From positions 1,019,501-1,083,500 of the forward strand of contig OU015670.1 in NCBI GenBank assembly GCA_907165275.2: a stretch of DNA of 64,000 nucleotides. The letters run 5' to 3'. The notes under the pieces were generated by a model. It was not told the DNA's origin. It made no database searches and saw only the letters and a program-made list of their open reading frames with translations. Every line of letters starts with the position of its first letter. The first letter of the stretch is position 1. A program made the position numbers and the translations under genes. Positions 50,253 to 60,300 of this stretch are shown in pieces. Source of the DNA: Zygaena filipendulae (lineage: Eukaryota > Arthropoda > Insecta > Lepidoptera > Zygaenidae).

Positions 50253-51918
50253 TAGTAACCCTGCTGTACTACCCCTGAAACAAGGAACTGCCGTAGTAAG
50301 CCATGATAAGTGGATCATTATTAAAACCTTGAACCTACAAATTATTCAAGACGACCTTATGTCAAATTCAAATAAATATATACAACTTAATTCCTTAGTT
50401 AAGCTTAATTTTAACAGTACTCCTTACGATAGGATATGTAATTATAAGATACAAGTAGAGTACATACAAAATTTAACATTAAGCAAGCTTAAACAATTAT
50501 TTCCAATCGCTAGAGTTAAAAGAGGTCTTTTAAACCCTTTAGGTTCTATTATAAAAATATTAACCGGAAATTTAGACAACGAAGACGCTGTTAAATATAA
50601 CCAAATTATAGAAAATATTAAAGTAAATCAACAAAACCTTAATAAAAGGGTAACGTTGATCTCTGAAATAGTTCAAAGCGTAACGAATGTTACTAAATCT
50701 ATAAACAATAATTTAATACAACTTGATGTTCAGTCAAAAATCTTGCAAAGCGAATTGGACCATTTGAAAATAAAGGAACAAAAGGATTTCATAGAAAATA
50801 ACATTATTAATACATATTATTTACTTTTACATAATTTCCAATGTATTCTCACCCAATTAAATGAAATTGAAACTGCGATTGCTTTCAGTAAATTAGGAAC
50901 TCTACATCAATCCATTATAGACTCTACTAAGTTGTTATTAGCTTTAAGTGATATTGAAAAACATGAAAAATTAACATATACAGTAAGTTTGGAAAATCTT
51001 GTAAAAATAGAGCAAACTATTACATTAAAATCATTCATCCATGATAATCAGATAGCGTTTCTGTTAGAGGTACCACTGGTAAGAAAAGAAATTTTTATAT
51101 ACTACAAATTGTACCCTCTACCTGTTTTCCGTGATCCAAATACTTTTGTAATATTACCCAAATATCCTTACCTATTAGTAAAGGGATCACTAACGAAGCC
51201 ACTCTCACAACCATGTCAAAAATGCGAGAAATCCTACTTCGTGTGCTCCGCAGAAAATGTATACGAGTCTATCCAAGATCACTGTATTGCAAATTTATTT
51301 AACTTCATAGAGAATACTAGCACCTGTGACGTTATTCCGATCAAAATTGAAGATATTAAAATACAACAAATTCAACCCAATCAATGGATATTATATGCGA
51401 GATCAAACACTTTATTGCGAAGAGTATGTCGAAGCCAAGTCTTCCCTCAGAATATTCAAGGCACTTATATAATCACAATAGATGACGATTGTCTCGTGAA
51501 AATTGGTGGTTTCACAATAAAACTAAGACAGTCCGATTTAAAGGAAGCAACTCATACAGGACTACCCATTGTAAATTTGCCTTTGATAAACTTTACAAAT
51601 GCTGAAAGAAAGCCTGTCAATCTGGAAGGAGTGGATTTCAGTAACCTACAGTATCTTACATACGCATTGAAGAAAAGTGATGTGAAAAGTGAAAATAATA
51701 TAAGTGAAAATAATATCGTATCATTAAAAAGTGTTAGCGTTTGGACAGTTATATTGTATTTAGTAATAGGCATTGTTTTAATTTACTTCATGTTTCACTT
51801 TCGCGAAACTATAACAATGAAACTTTGCGGAAATCGAAATTCTTCAAATCCTGCGAATTTGAATAATTTCGAACTTGCGGGGGGACGAGTCATGTTGACG
51901 GTACCAAGTACTGAATAA
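50209..51918 (+). CDS. Errantivirus envelope (baculovirus F-like) protein, open frame
   Basis: A 569-residue frame. RVKR at 102-105 is a furin-type site, followed by GLLNPLGSIIKILTGN, the fusion-peptide region known from errantivirus and baculovirus F proteins. Coiled-coil-like sequence follows (about 125-200), then a Cys-rich ectodomain (CQKCEKSYFVC near 336-346) and one membrane anchor near 506-528 with a short tail. No N-terminal signal peptide is evident in this frame; in relatives it comes from a spliced leader. It overlaps the end of ORF1 by 44 bp and runs 31 bp into the 3' LTR. The frame is uninterrupted, but function cannot be judged from sequence alone. Confidence 0.88.
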   Translation: MTTSQCQGLQLHRLDSNPAVLPLKQGTAVVSHDKWIIIKTLNLQIIQDDLMSNSNKYIQLNSLVKLNFNSTPYDRICNYKIQVEYIQNLTLSKLKQLFPIARVKRGLLNPLGSIIKILTGNLDNEDAVKYNQIIENIKVNQQNLNKRVTLISEIVQSVTNVTKSINNNLIQLDVQSKILQSELDHLKIKEQKDFIENNIINTYYLLLHNFQCILTQLNEIETAIAFSKLGTLHQSIIDSTKLLLALSDIEKHEKLTYTVSLENLVKIEQTITLKSFIHDNQIAFLLEVPLVRKEIFIYYKLYPLPVFRDPNTFVILPKYPYLLVKGSLTKPLSQPCQKCEKSYFVCSAENVYESIQDHCIANLFNFIENTSTCDVIPIKIEDIKIQQIQPNQWILYARSNTLLRRVCRSQVFPQNIQGTYIITIDDDCLVKIGGFTIKLRQSDLKEATHTGLPIVNLPLINFTNAERKPVNLEGVDFSNLQYLTYALKKSDVKSENNISENNIVSLKSVSVWTVILYLVIGIVLIYFMFHFRETITMKLCGNRNSSNPANLNNFELAGGRVMLTVPSTE

Positions 51919-52189
51919 TTTCTCTATATTATAAATATTATCATACTGTGACAACGACCGGGTGGCCAGCCACAGACGCTGAGCAAGCATTCGCGCTACA
52001 CGAATGCTTTCCATCCGCCCTATAGAGATAAGGTGCTAGGAATTAAGAATAATGTACTCATGTACTCATGTTAGTTTTAATGTTAGTTTTAAGCATTCAT
52101 TCTTATTGTAACGGTCATACAATAAAGACGTATTAAAATGCATTAAATTGCTTTTTAAAAAGCGGTCCTGGATCTACCGTGATTTGTCT
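51888..52189 (+). repeat. 3' LTR of the errantivirus-like element
   Basis: 302 bp, identical by eye to the 5' LTR. It is followed by the ACCT target duplication and preceded by the G-rich tract. Confidence 0.93.
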
Positions 52190-52193
52190 ACCT

Positions 52194-52490
52194 ACCTAAA
52201 ATTAATAATATGTTTACCTATTAGTGGTAAATTAATAAGTTATGTATTTCATAGTTTTTAATATTGTCATGTGCTGTGGATTATATTTTTAATAAACTTA
52301 TTTTTTAAATAATTAAAATAAAAGGTATCTTACAAAAATCATTGTTTTATTTACAAAATACAAAAATGAAATACTTGTAGAAATTGATTGGAGTCAATAA
52401 ATTAAAATAAAACCGAAGTCATTACTAGTAGATACTGAATAGTCTTATTACTAAAAGGCATATTCCAACATTATCAATATAATTAATATA
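52194..52490. other. Non-coding stretch after the LTR element
   Basis: AT-rich with an AATAAA-like run near 52290. No gene recognised. Confidence 0.4.
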
Positions 52491-52778
52491 CCACAGACAT
52501 AGATGAGAGTAGATAACGCAAGCTCGCCCGCCACGCGTGCCCGAAAATTGGAAAACTGCTCCAATTTGTCACAATATTATTTTGTATTTTATTACTTTTT
52601 ATTTTAAAGCAACACATTCCACTAAAAATATATTATGTTGCTCTATCAGATTCGCATCGCAAGTATTGTTTCAGAACACAGAAATGATGCCTATTAATTG
52701 ATTGTAAAAAGAAGTGTTACAGTTATATGATTTTCTTAGGATTTCGTGAAGTTGTGCTATCTATATTTATGTCTGTGG
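52491..52778. repeat. MITE family E copy 1
   Basis: CCACAGACATAGATGAGAGT and AGATAACGCAAG at the left; GTGCTATCTATATTTATGTC then TGTGG at the right. Imperfect inverted ends are shared with 53660-53874 and, more loosely, with 55135-55887. Non-coding. Confidence 0.6.
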
Positions 52779-53159
52779 CAAAAAAAAAACTGACAAAAAA
52801 TGCTTGTTCACGTCATGTTTATCTTGGATTAAAACGTATCTAAGCTAACCACAACTGATTTTTTAATACAGTTGCTCAAAAAGTGGCGTATTGCAGGGAC
52901 GTTTAGCGTTCGGGATGTGGGCTATTACATACTCGAGCTTTTTGTTTACCTTTCCCGAACTCGTGCGTTCTCTTTGCCAACTGTCAAAATGGCGACACGA
53001 CTTTGACACACTTTTTGCATTGCGAAAAGTAGGTTTCGCATTACTAATGCGACTAGCGCCATCTCTTGATCAGAGTTGGAACTTAGTTGAGTTTGTTGTG
53101 TTTTTGATATTTTATTAAATTGCTTAATTTTTTCGTAACTGTATTAAAAATAGTTGTTC

Positions 53160-53290
53160 AGTACACGTGCGGAACCGTCATTGCAACTAGTTCCGACTGT
53201 CAACCCTCACCTTCGGCTGCGCCTCGGCTCGGGTAGACATTTGTCGGAACTCTTTGCAATGACAGGCTTTCCGCACTTATAATGAAATAT
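53160..53290. repeat. GC-rich hairpin repeat
   Basis: GTGCGGAACCGTCATTGCAA with AGTTCCGAC at the left; GTCGGAACT with TTGCAATGACAGGCTTTCCG at the right. The middle is CTTCGGCTGCGCCTCGGCTC. One imperfect palindrome, probably a MITE. Confidence 0.6.
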
Positions 53291-53659
53291 ACTATTACCA
53301 AAAACTGAGAAATTGCTTGGCAAATTGACATCTCTGAGAATCAGTTATGGAGAGTGTTGCATCAGGAATCAAATCCCAACAAACTAAAAACTACTTCATT
53401 ACTTACGTATATTCATAAATAATACTAGTTCGAGTAACTGTCACGGGTGGTATATCTTCACTGTTTGTTTTTGTTTTTACAATCGACTATATATAGTACA
53501 AAGCTTGTATGTTTTTAAATATTAATTACTATCAAGGACGACTTGCTTCCATAACAAAGTTCAGTACAAATTAACACGTGAATTAAGCCTAAACTTAGCT
53601 GTAAAACGTAAATTATTTAAGTTTCAACTCTACTGCGGTGTTATGAGAATTGATGCTAT

Positions 53660-53874
53660 CACAGACATATACAGAATAGACTACGCAAGTTGTCTCTAAT
53701 AATGTGCCGCAAAGTTCTGTCGTACCCATTACGCGCATTCTATCTTGACCGAAGCAAATAATCGTGTTTTAAAGTTATCTCATTAGACAACCAAAACAAT
53801 TTATCATAACAGATTTTTAACAAGGTCAAATCACATCAACTTGCCTTATCTACTCTGGTCTACATATGTCTGTG
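53660..53874. repeat. MITE family E copy 2
   Basis: CACAGACATATACAGAATAG and ACTACGCAAGTTG at the left mirror CAACTTGCCTTATCTACTCT...CATATGTCTGTG at the right. Confidence 0.65.
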
Positions 53875-53917
53875 GCTGCTATAATCCGCCCTATACACGA
53901 CTAAACTATAATTTAAT

Positions 53918-54197
53918 GGGCATGTTCACTGATTTTTTTTCAGTCCGTCTTGTAGATTAATAAAAAATATTGGACACGTATTTTTAATTTTTTACGTAAT
54001 CAAAAAATAACGGCGATACATTGAGTTGAAATTTCGCGTGACGTCACTATTCTGACAGTTTGTATGGCGGTTTTAGCGGTTAGTGACGTCACGACCCCCT
54101 CACCCTAAACTTTAATGCGCTTTATCTCTGTATATTGTTTATTTTCTAACTGACGGACTAATTAGAATTTTGATTTTAAAAAGTAGTCCACACCCCC
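53918..54197 (+). repeat. MITE family A copy 4
   Basis: GGGCATGTTCACTG start and AGTAGTCCACACCCCC end, with the two TGACGTCA palindromes. Slightly shorter than copy 3 because a piece before the right end is lost. Confidence 0.78.
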
Positions 54198-54435
54198 TAA
54201 TATTATGGGAGATAAATTAAAAATAACTAACGAACTAAACTAATAATAATAATACTGGCATAATTTGGTTGCTATTGTCTAAAATGGACTCCTGTGACGA
54301 TACTGTATATTATGACACTCGTTATACCCAAAAATATGTGTAAATCGTTTATTAATTTTTAAAAATAAAATGCTGAATTCTTTAAAAATTAAACATTCTC
54401 TGTACCTAGTGTTTCTAATCTGTATACTATACCTA

Positions 54436-54797
54436 CTAGCTGTCCCCGCGGTTTTACCCGCGGTAATTTCGGAGTTCCCGCGGGAATTAGAGGATAAACT
54501 TTACAGTATACACATAAACCTTCCTCTGGAATCACTATCAATTGTTGAAAACTGTATGAAAATCCGTTGCTTAGTTTCAAAGATCTAAACATACATAGGG
54601 ACAGACAGCGGGAAGCGACTTTGTTTTATAATATGTAGTGAGTTTATAAATAAAAATGAATGATTGTACGTCTATCCTCTATGCGTTTCGAAACCATTGG
54701 TCCGATTGTGATGAAACTTTGGCGGGTTGTTCTGCCTGCGTCCGCAAAGGTTCCAAAACCCAAAACTTACGCGGGTGAAACCGCGGGGCACAGCTAG
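54436..54797. mobile_element. Two Helitron-like elements, tail-out arrangement
   Basis: 54436-54640 runs minus (CTAGCTGTCCCCGCGGTTTT to TTTTATAATATGTAGTG). About 54650-54797 runs plus and ends GCGGGTGAAACCGCGGGG, CACAGCTAG|T. They appear to abut. Confidence 0.65.
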
Positions 54798-54825
54798 TAT
54801 AATATAAATAATTAAATATGCCCAG

Positions 54826-54945
54826 ACTGGACAGTGGAACTCCGTGCTCATCGCACAAAGTCAACCCCCACCGGGAATCGAACCCGGAACCTCATTATTA
54901 GCGAGTAGACATCGTGCCCTACTGCGCCAATCCGGATTCAAATAC
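54826..54945 (-). repeat. tRNA-derived SINE, minus copy
   Basis: Reverse B box GGAATCGAACC (54874-54884) and reverse A box near CCCTACTGCGCCAA (54917-54930). Same family as 13866-14082. Confidence 0.75.
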
Positions 54946-55134
54946 CACATATTAACTTTCAAAAGGACTTTCCCTCCAGTGTTGTCTCATATTTTGGTTA
55001 AAAATCGATGAAAATACAGACTTATTTTTACTTTTACAAATGACGTGTTACCTACTTTATTAATATCTAAAATCTTAAAGCTACAGATAAATGCATTTAT
55101 GAGTAAATAACGAATACATGTCCAGCAGAAGTAT

Positions 55135-55887
55135 ATTGTATATAGAATAGACTACCTAGTTATGTCGTCCATCCAAGCGTGCCGCAAATAGGCTCTATTG
55201 CACCAATCGCATGCATATATAAAAGCGCCAATGAAAATTTATTCGCGATAAAACCACATTTTTACATTTATTTATTTAATATGGTATTATGAAACCTGTT
55301 ATATATATATATGTCTAGTTGTTGTATACGTATGCTGTAAATCTTTGTGTTGTATCAAATAAAGTTTTTTCAATTCAATTCAATTCAAAAAACTTCTTTG
55401 AAATTGTTGTCATGTGTTGTGGAATTTTGTTGAATAAATAAATATATAAATAAATATAGTTTTACTAATCGTAGGAATTTATTACATGTTTACTGCCTTT
55501 TATTATGCACTTTATCACATATGAAGTAGTTAAAACGAAACGCTTGTTTCGATGACGACCGAAGTACGTACGTTCTTGTTGTACGGTTTGAAACAGATTA
55601 AGGTGCTGTAGATGAAAAATTTTATTCGGAGTTCAAGGCGGAACTGATAGAACCAAGTCTTTTTTTTTATATATATTTATATTATAAAAATCCGCCACAG
55701 AGAAACTTTACTGTCCAGTACAGTACAGTAGAAGAAAGCAATTGTATAATAACATGAATAAAAGACAAAATCTAAACAGCTTCGTTTCCCGCCAATAGTC
55801 TAGGTTGCGATAGCGAAATCGTGGCACGCTTGGTTTCATACAACTATGCGACAACTTGCTTTATCTACTGTAATCTATATCTGTGAC
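55135..55887. repeat. Diverged long relative of MITE family E
   Basis: ATAGAATAGACTACCTAGTT at the left and AACTTGCTTTATCTACTGTA...ATCTGTGAC at the right, with GCGTGCCGCAAA inside. An AATTCAATTCAATTC run lies at 55371-55387. Non-coding; borders uncertain. Confidence 0.4.
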
Positions 55888-55899
55888 TTAATATTTATT

Positions 55900-57350
55900 T
55901 ATAGGTAGTAGTGGTGGTAAAAGAGCACCAGAACGCCTGATATTCTAAAAGGGATCACCACGACTCTATCGAAAGTGGTGATGCTGTATTACAGTATACT
56001 AAAGAGCACCGATCTGGTGTATGACATAATAATATATTGCAGCTGTAATGACGCTTTATCTATACGTACATATTCTCTGTATTGTATCAGGGTCAGCGCA
56101 GATCAAATGGGAAATAATTTGAGCAGTTTTTAGTGTCACTGAAAAACGTGTCAGCTTGATGTATGCGATTGATTTTGTATTTTAAAGTAATGCAATATAC
56201 GGTCCTCTATACATTGGAGACAATGCCCTGGCAGTTTTCTGCTCGGTCTGTGCTGATCCGTAGAATTTAATTCGTACGTACCGAAGAATATAAGCTTTGA
56301 GTATGTCAATTCTAAACAACAATTAATTTTCAGAACCTCACAAGATTATTATTTAAAAGTTTTTTTTTTTAAGTCATGGAAGTGAATGTATGATCAAGGC
56401 ACAATGTCATCTATTGCTTTCTCGTGGCAAAGGCATCTATGTTCATACAGTCTACATTTTTTTTTAACTAACGAACACTTTTTTTAGCTGCCAGTATCTA
56501 CAATAATTACAATTTATTAATTATTTTTTATTTAAGTAATATTCTACTCATGGAAGGGCTAAGGCTTACAATTTGTGAGTATTAAAAACAGTTGCACTAC
56601 TCTTAGGATAAGTCAATTCGTCATAAGAATTATTCAGTTAGCTAGTAATTATATTCTTTGCCACAAATTAGAATATTCTTACCATGTTACAATCTATATT
56701 TTTTTCGCCTTTAATTGGTATTATATAATTAACAATCATCAATTATTTTCCACTGGTAACACACCCAAAAATACTGGGACCACGGAAAATTGATGAACCT
56801 AAAGTTGCTCTACGAAACTTATTATAAGTAGTGATGTCACTTTTAAAAAACCTTATAAATACTCTATAATAAAAATACCTGAATTGAAAAAATAATCACA
56901 ATCTAACTGTATAACAGAAAAAAAGCCTTCGGTCAATACCTATGTGTCAATTCTAAACATATTATATAACATAAATAATAAAGTACAATACAAATCAACT
57001 ATCATATACAAAAGATTTATTTAAAATTAAACCACGATTGCCTATTTTTTTTTTAAGTCGCATTAACACGGATATCTCAAAACAGATTTAAATTCAAAAC
57101 GCGCTAATCCACAAGTTTGAACTAAAAGTACTCTGGAACCAACATAGTGAATTCAGAAGTTTCCGAACCGATAAGTTTCAGCCATTTTAGAAATGACAGC
57201 GTCCATTCGGGCTCACCATCGTCGTTCGAAATTTGAAAAAACTATTCTATCGCACTAGGGAATCTAATTCTATTCTTACAAAGCCAGCCAGTGTTGTCAC
57301 ACTAAAAAATTTACAAAAATATTAATTGCGTTCTTGTTATTTTTTTTTTT
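55900..57350. other. Intergenic stretch
   Basis: AT-rich with several poly-T runs. No gene, exon or defined repeat recognised. Confidence 0.4.
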
Positions 57351-57355
57351 TTTTA

Positions 57356-60300
57356 CTAACTATTAGGCACGGAGTCGCCCCACGTGCAGTACCAGTTGTG
57401 GTTGAACATGGCCGCGTAGGGGTGCTTCCTCTTCTTGTGTAGCCTCAACGACTCCTCGGACGCGTACCAATACTGGGGGAACTTGTCGAACGGATATTTC
57501 TCTGACTCCTTCACGTAAGGCTCCTCCGGATCTCCTGGTTTAAGGAAGTAATGATAGTTATACTTGGATATTACCACAGCTCGTGCTACATGGGTACCGG
57601 AGAACTGATATTCCAAGTTTTTGATTATAGTTCTGCAATATTGCAACATAATATAAAAAGTAAAAAAAAAAAACGCTGTTTTCAGTACATTTTTTTTTTC
57701 ATACTTTTTAATAACGTTTAAAATACAGCGTGCAGTAAATGCATAAAAAAATAATGTATCCTTTTTATACGATTTTTTTAAAATGAAATAATAATAATGT
57801 TTGGCATCATCACAAAGCACCACATAGTCCCAAGTCCCAACTAAGCAGAATTTGTACTACGTGTGCCAGACACTGATTTACATTTTGATTATACAATTAT
57901 TTTAAATACGTTCTTCGTACATAGAGTAAACACAAATATTTATTATGGCACAAATGTTTACGTGAGGATCGAACCCGCTACACTTCCTGGCGTGTCAGTC
58001 AGGCTCGCTAACAACTAGCTAGACTAACGATCGATGCCATCGAAGTGGAAAGGTGCGTCTGTGCGTGTCTGTGCATGTCTGTCTGCATGTGCCTGTGCGT
58101 GTCTTCGCGTACCTCTTCGTGTCTGTGTCTGGCTGCACGTGTCTACACGTATGTCTGTGCAAGTGTGCATGTCTGTCTGCATGTGTCTATGCGTGCCTGT
58201 GTCTGTCTGCACGTGTCTGTGTGTCTCCGCGTACCTGTACGTGTCTGTGTCTGTCTGCACGTAGACACGCACGTCTGTACGCGTGTGTCTGTGCATGTCT
58301 GTCTGCATGTGTCTATGCGTGCCTGTGTCTGTCTGCACGTGTCTGTGTGTCTCCGCGTACCTGTACGTGTTTGTGTCTGTCTGCACGTAGACACGCACGT
58401 CTGCACGCGTGTGTCTGCATGTGTCTGTGTATCTATGCGTGCCTGTGTCTGTCTGCACGTGTCTGTGCGTGTGTGTGTGCAAGTGTCCCCATACTCACTG
58501 GTGGGCAGGCAGTACGGGCAGAAGATGCGGTGCTTCTTGCCCTCGTGCGTCTCGAGGTGCTTCTTGTGCTGCTTGCGGCGCGAGGACACGTGCGGGCAGC
58601 ACGGGCACGGCAGCGCCAGCTCGCGCGGCGCGGCGCCGTGCCGCTCGCCGCAGTGCGCCAGCAGCGTCGGCGCCACGCGGTAGCCCTGCGCCGACATGTG
58701 CCGAATGTTATCATCATCACCAGCCCATAGTAGTCCACTGCTGGACATAGGCCTCTCCAATTGACCGCTACTTCGATTATTATTATACAACGTGTTAATA
58801 AATTAACTGAAAACTAGAAAGTAGTTTGCTCAGAGTCAACTAGCGAATCGATCGCACTATGTTTTAATATAGGTTATATTTTTTCATTTTTACTAGCCCA
58901 TGTCTAAATTATTTACTATGCAATATTTGGCGCGTACGCCGCCCGCAGAAAAAAAATCGAACAGGTAGGCGCGTGCGTAGCGCTCGGAATTTTGTAGATA
59001 GGTCACCTTCAAACTAATGTTGAATAACTTTTAAAGTATAAATTTTTTCGACATAAAATATATTTTAATCATATTATTGTTTATTTTTTTAAATGGGGTG
59101 TATCAGGTTTTTGATTAGTTCATAACACGTTGTACTTTATACATAGTGTAAACAAAAAAAATTAACAAACAAAATTAAACCGGATTTCAGAGTTCCGTTG
59201 TCTGTCTCCGAAACTATTCATCAGATCTTTATGAAATTTAAATGGGACCATTTCGGAATGAAACCCTTTCTAACAAAAAAGATTTTTTCAAATCCGTCTA
59301 CATAATATACACATATAACGCGGACATAGTTATCTGTAGTATAACATCCGAATTGATAACCTCCTTTTTGGAAGTCGGTTAAAAATGAAGTCATTTCCGC
59401 TGTCTTTTGTCGATAAACTCAAAAATTACTGAACCGATTATCACACGGTTTTCACCAATAGTTCCAGTTTCTTGGTAAATTCCGAGCAAAGTTGGACACA
59501 ATATGTGGAATCTACATGTGAAAATTATTCACTGACAGCTGACAGTTACTGTCAGCTCGCTGTCAACCCTACGATACGCGCACAAGCGCAACACGTGTAC
59601 ACGTGTACAAGCCGGCCGTCTTTATTGTGGGGAGTACATGAATCACTTAATTTGTATGGGCTGGTAATATGAACTGCGTGCCTCCCCCCTGCGCTAGACA
59701 TTGATAGCGGCCATAGACTAAAGCCGGCCTCCATCGAAAATGGACATAGATAAGCAATAGTGTGTTAACCCACATTGGAGAAATTTTGAATAAATCGTGT
59801 TTTAAAATTTCAGCGCTATTTTGTGTCAACAATTTTTTATGTTCAAATTTTTTATACATATTTAAACAATGTAATTAGGTAAACACATAATTAAAAAACG
59901 TTCTCTTAACTCGCAATAAATTGTTCTGTATCAATAGCTTCATTTTGTGGGTTAACATGTTATTGCTTATCTGCGTCCAAATATAACACAGGACCTCTTG
60001 ATCAACTGGGAGGCATGGTAACCAATTCACAATTAATCCAGTGTTAAGAGACCCTTCTGAGGTCTTTACACCAAGTCCATCTGCAACAGGACTCGAACCC
60101 GGACGTGATCACTTCACGACACTCCATATCCTGGTTGCATGCCTACCTTGAAGCAGTGCTCGCATCGGTACGGGAAGCTCTTCCACTTGGGGTTCTTCTT
60201 GCGACTGAACACCATGCGGTAGGGCTCGGATGGGAACCAGTCCTCGGGGTCCAGCTGCATCTCCACCACCTCCACACCTGAGGATGATAACCCGTAGTCT

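Larger units (their letters stand above)
46689..52189 (+). mobile_element. Errantivirus-like LTR element lacking RT, RNase H and integrase
   Basis: Two 302-bp LTRs (46689-46990 and 51888-52189) read identically as far as I can compare, with AGT...CT ends and an ACCT duplication (46685-46688, 52190-52193), as in gypsy-group elements. A primer binding site overlaps the 5' LTR end and a G-rich tract (TTGCGGGGGGACG) precedes the 3' LTR. ORF1 holds Gag and protease; ORF2 holds an envelope protein. Pol between them is deleted. Identical LTRs show it was copied recently, so polymerase and integrase must have come from another element. Confidence 0.93.

Noticed and set aside
46689..52189. Complete, competent endogenous retrovirus
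   Set aside because: Reverse transcriptase, RNase H and most of integrase are missing, so it cannot replicate alone.
52891..53118. 75-residue plus-strand ORF with hydrophobic ends
   Set aside because: No family resemblance, no splice context, and surrounded by repeats. Probably chance.
58024..58790. Several long overlapping ORFs on both strands rich in Cys/Val or Thr/His/Arg
   Set aside because: They are translations of the GT-rich minisatellite. Only the part within 58499-58685 (minus strand) is a real exon.
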